Position numbers and translations under genes: made by a program. Below are positions 58,480-64,000 of a DNA stretch of 64,000 bases, piece by piece (positions within the stretch are counted from its first letter, which is position 1; each line of letters starts with the position of its first letter). This DNA comes from Gp6-AA40 sp035492455 (GTDB taxonomy: Bacteria > Acidobacteriota > Vicinamibacteria > Vicinamibacterales > UBA2999), in the NCBI GenBank assembly GCA_035492455.1, contig DATJJE010000007.1, forward strand, positions 1 to 64,000, written 5' to 3'. The notes beneath the pieces were generated by a model. That model was not told the origin of the DNA. It worked only from the letters and a program-made list of their open reading frames with translations, and did no database searches.

Positions 58480-58809
58480 TCAGATGCTCAGGAGTCGCTC
58501 GAAAAACGAGCGATACCGTTTGAGAGCGATGCGCAAGTCCTCGGTTGAAACGTTCTGGCCTCGCTTCCACTGCTCTTCCAGGCGTCCACGCTCCGTGCCG
58601 AACACGTCGGTCAGACGTTTCAGCATTTCGCTGACGAGCGCATCCGCCTGCTCGACCGCGGCGCGAGGCTCATCGACGAACCCCGTCTGAATTGCATCCC
58701 ATCGAGTGTGAAAGCCGCGACCCTCTTCCACCGGAAAGAGCGCCATCCGCTTTTCCTCAGCAGATACGGCACGCCCTTCGCGCTCAACAACCGGATTCTG
58801 ATCCGTCAT
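58480..58809 (-). CDS. Small protein with a shared WD-FVDEP module
   Basis: 109 residues, soluble. The body (about 37-109) carries W-D-A-I-Q-x-G-F-V-D-E-P-R-A-A-V, then ADALVSEMLKRL, and TEDLRIALKRYRSFFERLLSI. The same block order occurs in the upstream protein, whose ATG..TGA overlaps this one by four bases. The strongly helical, heptad-like pattern suggests a helical bundle. I recall similar proteins in Actinobacteria and Acidobacteriota without a known role. The coupling argues that the two proteins act together. Confidence 0.65.
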   Translation of the reverse strand: MTDQNPVVEREGRAVSAEEKRMALFPVEEGRGFHTRWDAIQTGFVDEPRAAVEQADALVSEMLKRLTDVFGTERGRLEEQWKRGQNVSTEDLRIALKRYRSFFERLLSI

Positions 58810-59369
58810 GACGCCCTCCTGATCGTTCCCTTGTCAGTCGCAAGGAGATCCTCGAACAGCGCCCGGTAGTTGACGACCGCCTGACGCAACTCCTCCGTTG
58901 CAGCCTCGCCGCGGGCCCGCCGGGTCGCCAGCGCCCTCGCGGTGCGGTAGTTGTCGACGACGCGCGGATGCTGAACAGATAGATCCGCAGCGCGTGTGTC
59001 GAAGTCTTCGATTGGATAGCCGCGTGCCGACATCACTTCGGTGACCAGACGATCGGCCGCTGCCACGGCACCGTTGGGATCATCGACAAAAAGTGCCTGC
59101 ACACGCTGCCACTCCCGGCCAAACGCCTCAGCCTGCGCTTGAGAGAGGGGACGAATGTTGAGCTCCTTGACGCGGCGTGCGCGATCGACAAGGACTGCTT
59201 CCGCTTTCGCGGGCGAGCCAACCTCGCGTACTGCTCGGTCATACTCGGGTCCGAAATGCGTACGCAGCCGTTCGCGCCGCTGCCGCTGCGCGTACATCCA
59301 GGCGACGGCGCCAATGGCAAGCGCAACGATGACCGCGGCTATAACCAGCCACATAGTTTGTGAGTCCAC
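58806..59369 (-). CDS. Membrane-anchored helical protein sharing the FVDDP module
   Basis: 187 residues. An N-terminal membrane helix (about 7-26: WLVIAAVIVALAIGAVAWMY) is followed by a basic stop-transfer, then a helical domain (about 33-187). The C-terminal half contains E-W-Q-R-V-Q-A-L-F-V-D-D-P, then AADRLVTEVM, and EELRQAVVNYRALFEDLLA, homologous to the downstream 109-residue protein. The membrane-bound and soluble copies of one module look like a duplicated, diverged pair. The pair forms an operon. No enzymatic motif is visible. Confidence 0.65.
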   Translation of the reverse strand: MDSQTMWLVIAAVIVALAIGAVAWMYAQRQRRERLRTHFGPEYDRAVREVGSPAKAEAVLVDRARRVKELNIRPLSQAQAEAFGREWQRVQALFVDDPNGAVAAADRLVTEVMSARGYPIEDFDTRAADLSVQHPRVVDNYRTARALATRRARGEAATEELRQAVVNYRALFEDLLATDKGTIRRAS

Positions 59370-59424
59370 GTTTGTACCTCCCGTTCACTCGGAAGGTCGC
59401 AATCATCGTTCCTGCTTTTGTGGA

Positions 59425-60300
59425 TTACCGACGAGGCGTGGGTCCTGGATAGAACCTGTAGCCGGTGCCGAGCAATTGCTCCGTGTCACGTTCTCCCTCG
59501 TGACAGGCCTCCTCGAACACTTCGTAGCGTGGATCGGCCATTCGCCTGATGGCAAAGACCATCGTCCATGGGCGGGTGTAGACGGTCGGGTCATCGATGC
59601 GCGCTTCGTAGTGGATTGTGTTCGCATCGACCATCGTGAAGCGTTCAACGACATGAACGGCTTCGCTGAAGAAATTTCCCGCCTGGTCCAGCCACGTTCT
59701 GCCGTTCTGATTGGACACGTCGACCACGAGCGTGTTCCCCTCCCAGCGACCACGCGAGGTCCCCAGCCACAGCCGGACGGAACTCTCGATTCGAGGCTGC
59801 GATCCGAGAGGGATCACGCGGAAGGTATGGCTGCGTGAATGGGTGAGGACGAACGTGTCAGGCGTCTGCACGATCGTGATGTCGCCAGGGGTATACAGCA
59901 TTCGGGGTACCCCGGACGTCAAACAGGGGACATTCGGATCGATGTATTTGTCCCAGTTCTCCTTCCGTTGCTGCAGCCCCCACGGCTGGTACGGGATCTT
60001 ACCGTCCGGCGTATCGACAACCCACGTGGGGCCGGCGTTGACGTCGCCGTTGCCGGCGTGGTCCTCGATGTTCTCCACACCGCCGCCCTGGCCGCGCCAG
60101 ACTCCTTGCATGTCGGGCTGACCATCGGATGTGCGCGGCACGTTGAAGGTTTTTGCCTTCGCCAGCGCGCATGGATGGAAAGACACGGGATCGCGCGGAC
60201 AATCGCCAGGCTGCGGCGCTCCACCTCGACCTTGCGCGTCGAGCACCACCGCTGCGGCGATTAGGACGCCGATGATGAGCGCGCCGCGAATCCCGCTCAT
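59425..60300 (-). CDS. Uncharacterised secreted protein (GRWEGNTLVV family)
   Basis: 291 residues with a signal peptide to about 23. Blocks shared with the proteins at 6970 and 63487 include MQGVWRGQGGG, VPCLTSGVPRMLY, GDITIVQTPDTFVL, GRWEGNTLVVDV and GRTWLDQAGNFFSE. Here the N-terminal part has two cysteines (DCPRDPVSFHPC) that may pair, and the C-terminal half reads DANTIHYEARIDDPTVYTRP, again matching the family. The C-terminus is a short basic tail. It is the last gene of a four-gene minus-strand operon, coupled to the formamidase (ATGA). Function unknown. Confidence 0.7.
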   Translation of the reverse strand: MSGIRGALIIGVLIAAAVVLDAQGRGGAPQPGDCPRDPVSFHPCALAKAKTFNVPRTSDGQPDMQGVWRGQGGGVENIEDHAGNGDVNAGPTWVVDTPDGKIPYQPWGLQQRKENWDKYIDPNVPCLTSGVPRMLYTPGDITIVQTPDTFVLTHSRSHTFRVIPLGSQPRIESSVRLWLGTSRGRWEGNTLVVDVSNQNGRTWLDQAGNFFSEAVHVVERFTMVDANTIHYEARIDDPTVYTRPWTMVFAIRRMADPRYEVFEEACHEGERDTEQLLGTGYRFYPGPTPRR

Positions 60301-61319
60301 TTCCGGAAGATCGATTTCTGGATCACGGCGTGAATACCCTTGGCGCCGTCGACGACCTGCGTGACGCGCAGGTCCATCGCCACGCTCGCCAGCAGATACG
60401 CCTCGTCACGCGGAATTCGTTTCATTTCGACGATCCAATCGAGCATCTCCCGCGTCGCGATGCGAACGGCTTCGTCGAGATCCTCGTCGAACCCCATCGT
60501 CATGTACTCGGTTGGCGTTTCGGCGCGCGGCAGCTTCAGGGTCTGCCCTTTGTGCAGCACGACCTGGATCTCGCCCTTGAGGGACGTCTCGATCGCCGAG
60601 CCGCCGACCTCGCCTTCTCCCTGCGCGGCATGGCCGTCGCCGAGCGACAGCAGTGCTCCTGGCACGAATACAGGTAGGTAGAGCGTCGTGCCCGCGACCA
60701 GATCGCGGTTGTCCATGTTGGCGCCCCAGGGGCCCGGACGTTGATCGGTGATGCGACCGACCGAGCGAGGCGGGACGACCGCAATCGATCCCCAGAACGG
60801 TTTCGTCAACGGGACGACGACGCCCGGCTGGTATTCGGCCGTCTTGCTCTTGACATCGATGGTGATGATCTTGTCACGCGGCGTAAATTCGCTGGCGAGC
60901 GCCGCATTGCCGCCAATTCCCTGACCGCCGATCGGCACGCGAAGATCGATGGCCCGCAGCCGGATCTCGATCGAGTCGCCAGGCTCCGCACCGGTGACGT
61001 AGATCGGGCCCGTCAGCGTGTGATCGCGCCGCGCGCCGTCGTTGTCGGCGCCCTTGAACGTCGCCGAGAGCTCCGCCGGGATCTTCTCCTTCGACACACC
61101 CAGCCGCTCGAAGTAGGCAGGCGTCCCCGTTGCCGTCTCGAGCTTGATGATGTCGCCGGAGTTAATGGTGAGAACCGGCTTCGCGTCCGCGTCGAGGTAA
61201 CGGTAGAAGGTCGTTTCGGGTGTGGCTTTGATGTCGTGCGTCTTCGGCGCCGCCGTCTGGGCCGCGGCGCTCGCGGCAATCGCCAACGCACACAGGCCCC
61301 AGACGACGTGCTTCGTCAT
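60297..61319 (-). CDS. Secreted acetamidase/formamidase family protein
   Basis: 340 residues from the ATG at 61319, which opens a signal peptide (to about 20). Family blocks: VLTINSGDIIKLET near 48-61, GPIYVTGAEPGDSIEIRLRA near 103-122, KPFWGSIAVVPP near 173-184, GPWGANMDNRDLVAGTTLYL near 195-214 and LSLGDGHAAQGEGEVGG near 224-240, where Asp and His are metal ligands and Glu acts as base. It would hydrolyse formamide, acetamide or a larger amide to acid and ammonia. Export is unusual for this family. Its ATG lies two bases after the upstream stop and its end overlaps the next gene. Confidence 0.85.
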   Translation of the reverse strand: MTKHVVWGLCALAIAASAAAQTAAPKTHDIKATPETTFYRYLDADAKPVLTINSGDIIKLETATGTPAYFERLGVSKEKIPAELSATFKGADNDGARRDHTLTGPIYVTGAEPGDSIEIRLRAIDLRVPIGGQGIGGNAALASEFTPRDKIITIDVKSKTAEYQPGVVVPLTKPFWGSIAVVPPRSVGRITDQRPGPWGANMDNRDLVAGTTLYLPVFVPGALLSLGDGHAAQGEGEVGGSAIETSLKGEIQVVLHKGQTLKLPRAETPTEYMTMGFDEDLDEAVRIATREMLDWIVEMKRIPRDEAYLLASVAMDLRVTQVVDGAKGIHAVIQKSIFRK

Positions 61320-61321
61320 GA

Positions 61322-62215
61322 TTAGTTCGTGGCGCCCTTCTTCGTTGTCGACTCGGGAACAGGCGACATGATCGGCGCATCCTTGATGTAGGTGTGGTAG
61401 CTCTCCGTCATCTGCCACAGGCCGTTGACGTTCGCATACACGCGGCTTGACCAGTACGGCTTCTCGCCATAGGTGGGCTGCAACTGCACCCACAGGACGG
61501 AATCGCCGAAGTCCCACGCGCGGCCGAATGCGACCGGCGCCGCGCCGATTTTGGGCCGATTCGGGTTCTGCTGCTGCGCGCGCAGCATGCCGGCAAGCCG
61601 ATCTTTCTTCGATGCAGAGCGGCCCCCGTAGGTGTTAATCGCGCGCTGATCCAGGTTGTCGGCGACGCGCTTGCCCCACCCTTCCGAGCCGCTCTCCTGC
61701 TCCTGCCACGCCTGGAGAGCGGACTTTTCGCCGGCTCCAAGCGGCTTGTACGGAAGCGTCTGACACGGGTTCACGCACGGTACGTCGAACGTGATCCGCA
61801 CTGGCTCGTAGTCGCGCGGCCTCACTTCGAGATCGTTGATGTGGAGCAGCTTCCAACCATTGGCGCGCTGCGCCCAGAAGTGCCCCGAGAACTTCTTCTC
61901 GCCCTGGCTTCGCTCGACGTAGACGAGCTTGCCGTAGCGATGCTCGAGGATCTTCACATCGGCGCCCGTACCGACAAGCGGCTTCACGCCATGCGCGAAC
62001 GCCTCGCCCTTCGTCGCGTAATAAACACCGTCGGGATCGATCCAGCTGAAGTCCGCGTCGAGCATCTTTTCCGCGGCGGCCTTGTCGCCGCTCAGCAGCG
62101 CCTTGGTGATCGCTTCGTCAGCCTTGACGACGTCGCTTTGCGGCGCGCTCTGCGCGCGCATCACGGCAACCTGTGCGACGCCGGTGACGAGCGCGAGTAT
62201 GAAAAATCGCTTCAT
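61322..62215 (-). CDS. Secreted NTF2-like (SnoaL/DUF4440-type) protein
   Basis: 297 residues from the ATG at 62215, with AGGAGG five bases upstream. After the signal peptide (to about 22) comes an NTF2-like cone fold (about 28-135: DEAITKALLSGDKAAAEKML, DFSWIDPDGVYYATKGEAF, then GHFWAQRANGWKLLHINDLE). The second part (about 140-297) is separate, with a CVNPC motif near 147 and a domain rich in Trp and Tyr of unknown type. NTF2-like proteins often bind or isomerise small ligands. It heads a minus-strand run with the formamidase and the GRWEGNTLVV protein. No active-site residue can be asserted. Confidence 0.7.
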   Translation of the reverse strand: MKRFFILALVTGVAQVAVMRAQSAPQSDVVKADEAITKALLSGDKAAAEKMLDADFSWIDPDGVYYATKGEAFAHGVKPLVGTGADVKILEHRYGKLVYVERSQGEKKFSGHFWAQRANGWKLLHINDLEVRPRDYEPVRITFDVPCVNPCQTLPYKPLGAGEKSALQAWQEQESGSEGWGKRVADNLDQRAINTYGGRSASKKDRLAGMLRAQQQNPNRPKIGAAPVAFGRAWDFGDSVLWVQLQPTYGEKPYWSSRVYANVNGLWQMTESYHTYIKDAPIMSPVPESTTKKGATN

Positions 62216-62247
62216 GATTCCTCCTGTAGGGGTAAGGATTATAACGA

Positions 62248-63477
62248 ATGACCGCGGTGCTCGAACGTTTCCTCCGCTACGTGCAGTACGACACGCAAGC
62301 CGACGAAAACTCCACCAGCTATCCAAGCACGAGCAAACAACTCGTGCTGCTGCGCGACCTCGCACAGGAGCTGCGCAGTCTTGGTCTTGCCGATGCGGCC
62401 ATCGACGAATACGGCTACGTTACCGCAACGGTTCCGTCAACATCCGAGAAGACAGTTCCAGCTATCGGATTCATCGCGCACGTCGACACGTCCCCCGAAG
62501 TGACCGGCGCGAACGTGAGACCGATAGTGCACGAGCGCTGGGACGGCCGGGACATCATCCTGCCCGACGATCCGTCCACTATGCTGCGGCCGTCGGACTG
62601 TGCTCCGCTTGCCGAGCGCGTCGGCGACGACATCGTCACCGCGTCCGGGACGACCTTGCTCGGCGCTGACAACAAGGCAGGAGTGGCGGAGATCGTCACG
62701 GCCGCGGACTATCTCGTGCGGCATGCCGAAATCGCGCATGGCCCGATCAAGATCGCCTTCACTCCGGACGAAGAGATCGGGCGCGGCACGCAGTACTTCG
62801 ACGTGAAGCGGTTTGGCGCCGCGTATGCCTACACGATGGATGGCAGCACGCGCGGGGAGCTGGAGTTCGAGAGCTTTTCGGCGGATGCGATGACGGTGAC
62901 GTTCACGGGTTTCAACACGCATCCCGGCTACGCGAAGGATCAACTGGTGAATGCCATCAAGGCGGCTGGGGAGTTTCTCGCCCACCTGCCGCGAGACATG
63001 TCGCCCGAGCGGACCGAGGGCTACGACGGGTTCGTGCATCCGTACGTGCTGCAGGGTGGGGTCGAAAAAGCGAGCGTGCGGTTCATCATCCGGGACTTCC
63101 GTACCGCGGCGCTCGGCGACAAGGAACAAGCGCTCGAGCGGCTTGCGCGCGATGCGGCGGCGCGCTACGGCGCCAGAATCGACATCGTCATCGAAGAGCA
63201 GTACCGCAACATGCGCGAGGTGCTCGACCGGCATCCGCATGTCGTCGACTACGCACGCGAGGCCATTCGCCGAGCAGGGATGGAACCGCGCGAGCGTCCC
63301 ATCCGCGGCGGCACGGATGGGTCGAAGTTGTCGTTCATGGGCCTGCCGACGCCGAACATCTTCGCGGGCGAACACAACTTCCATTCGCGCCTGGAGTGGG
63401 TCTCGGCCCAAGACATGGAGAAGGCGGTCGAAGTGATTGTGAACCTCGTCCGCATCTGGGAAGAGCGTTCCAGCTAG
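62248..63477 (+). CDS. pepT: Peptidase T (tripeptide aminopeptidase)
   Basis: 409 residues, the usual size of PepT. The di-zinc site of the M20 family is visible: H78 and D80 in FIAHVDTSPEV, D141 in LLGADNKAGVAE (bridging), E175/E176 in FTPDEEIGRG (base and ligand), D198 in TMDGSTRG, and a final His in GEHNFHSRLEWV near 376. The block TGFNTHPGYAKDQLVNAIKA near 216-235 is the dimerisation-lid segment. It removes the N-terminal residue of tripeptides in the cytoplasm. Its start lies 32 bases from the divergent NTF2-like gene. Confidence 0.93.
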   Translation: MTAVLERFLRYVQYDTQADENSTSYPSTSKQLVLLRDLAQELRSLGLADAAIDEYGYVTATVPSTSEKTVPAIGFIAHVDTSPEVTGANVRPIVHERWDGRDIILPDDPSTMLRPSDCAPLAERVGDDIVTASGTTLLGADNKAGVAEIVTAADYLVRHAEIAHGPIKIAFTPDEEIGRGTQYFDVKRFGAAYAYTMDGSTRGELEFESFSADAMTVTFTGFNTHPGYAKDQLVNAIKAAGEFLAHLPRDMSPERTEGYDGFVHPYVLQGGVEKASVRFIIRDFRTAALGDKEQALERLARDAAARYGARIDIVIEEQYRNMREVLDRHPHVVDYAREAIRRAGMEPRERPIRGGTDGSKLSFMGLPTPNIFAGEHNFHSRLEWVSAQDMEKAVEVIVNLVRIWEERSS

Positions 63478-63486
63478 CAGGCCGGC

Positions 63487-64000
63487 CTACGGTTCGACGC
63501 CGGCGGCCGGATTCGCGAACAGCTTGTTGTAGAGTGCCGTCTCGGTCGGCGAGCACTCCATCTCGCGGATATCGAACTTCGGCGATTGGAGACGGAGCGA
63601 CAGGACCAGCGCCGTCCAGGGCTTCGTATAGAACTTCGGATCGTCAATGACAATGGTCATCTGGAGGTGATCGCGATCGGTACGCTTGTACTCCTCGTGC
63701 ACCCTCATCTCGTCGCTATGCGGACGGCCGGCGTTATCGAGCCATGTTCTGTCGTCGAAACCAATTGAATCAGCGGCGAACGTGTAGTCATCCACCCATC
63801 GGCCCGTCGAATAGCCCCACCACCGCGGCTCGGCGACGTCCTTCGCCTCTTTGGGAAGCGGCCGGCCGTCGGTCCAGATGGTGCGCCACTTCTTGTTGAA
63901 CTCGTAGAGGATCACCACATTCTCGGGCGTCTGGATGATGCGGCTGGTTCTGAAATTGTGGAGCACGATGCGCGGAAAGCCCTGCGGATCGCACCCGGGC
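63487..64000 (-). CDS. Uncharacterised secreted protein family member, partial (5' end outside window)
   Basis: Only the C-terminal 170 or so residues are in the window; the frame is open to base 64000. It continues as PGCDPQGFPRIVLHNFRTSR, IIQTPENVVILYEFNKKWRT and IWTDGRPLP, then GRWVDDYTFAADSIGFDDRT and NAGRPHSDEMRVHEEYKR, ending TALYNKLFANPAAGVEP. The same N-C-D-P / F-R-x-x-W-T-D-G-R / D-R-T-W-L-D / P-H-S-D-E-M order occurs at 6970, so they are paralogues. A signal peptide is presumably upstream. Function unknown. It is convergent with pepT. Confidence 0.75.
   Translation of the reverse strand, partial: PGCDPQGFPRIVLHNFRTSRIIQTPENVVILYEFNKKWRTIWTDGRPLPKEAKDVAEPRWWGYSTGRWVDDYTFAADSIGFDDRTWLDNAGRPHSDEMRVHEEYKRTDRDHLQMTIVIDDPKFYTKPWTALVLSLRLQSPKFDIREMECSPTETALYNKLFANPAAGVEP

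Overview
The window is GC-rich (codon third positions mostly G or C), dense in genes and full of exported proteins. It looks like a chromosomal stretch of an Acidobacteriota bacterium, perhaps of the Vicinamibacteria type. This is inferred from the gene families: Oar-like TonB-dependent receptors with an N-terminal carboxypeptidase-regulatory domain, DUF6152 proteins, carboxypeptidase-regulatory/heme c/propeller fusions, a Ser/Thr kinase-TolB-TPR protein and many secreted six-bladed propellers. There is no rRNA, tRNA, CRISPR array, transposase or integrase visible, so no taxonomic marker confirms it.

Layout. 1-1905: the tail of a sigma factor, a membrane methyltransferase, a 530 bp gene-free stretch, a small dimeric-barrel-like gene and a decayed secreted-protein gene. 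1977-9547: a seven-gene plus-strand run (heme/propeller fusion, VOC protein, cupin-propeller fusion, DUF6152, uncharacterised secreted protein, SMP-30-like propeller, SDR). 9628-13193: a secreted RGG-rich protein coupled to a TonB-dependent receptor. 13296-19569: a Tat-exported lactonase-like propeller, a second heme/propeller fusion, a metallo-beta-lactamase-fold (MBL) hydrolase, a cupin and a zinc alcohol dehydrogenase. 19693-24745: a second TonB receptor, an amidase and a cupin. 24854-33076: a diheme cytochrome c, then an eight-gene minus-strand run (two small secreted proteins, a double-MBL hydrolase, MFS transporter, 2-hydroxyacid dehydrogenase, polysaccharide deacetylase, DUF6152). 33218-41392: a two-subunit molybdenum hydroxylase, an anchored hypothetical protein, tandem NHL propellers, HupE and MddA. 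41516-49326: a hydrolase-LuxR fusion, dienelactone hydrolase, PQQ dehydrogenase, cytochrome c, a large hydrolase and a second MFS transporter. 49707-54003: a translationally coupled Ser/Thr kinase, radical SAM RiPP maturase and 31-residue Lys/Gly peptide. 54069-64000: DoxX, an FG-GAP-like propeller, two NHL propellers, a coupled pair sharing a module, a four-gene minus-strand run with a formamidase, PepT and a truncated secreted protein.

Function. The set suggests scavenging of organic compounds at the cell surface. TonB receptors import ligands. Periplasmic propellers, PQQ and molybdenum dehydrogenases feed c-type cytochromes. Hydrolases, amidases and MFS carriers handle the products. This is inference; no single pathway is complete.

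The most novel element is the kinase / radical SAM / Lys-Gly peptide operon at 49707-54003: a maturase of the RiPP class overlaps by one base a strongly ribosome-bound gene for a 31-residue repetitive basic peptide, a good candidate precursor. A second layer is a set of intergenic arrays with 7- or 9-bp period, several folded head to head into long imperfect palindromes, plus a dispersed REP-like hairpin.
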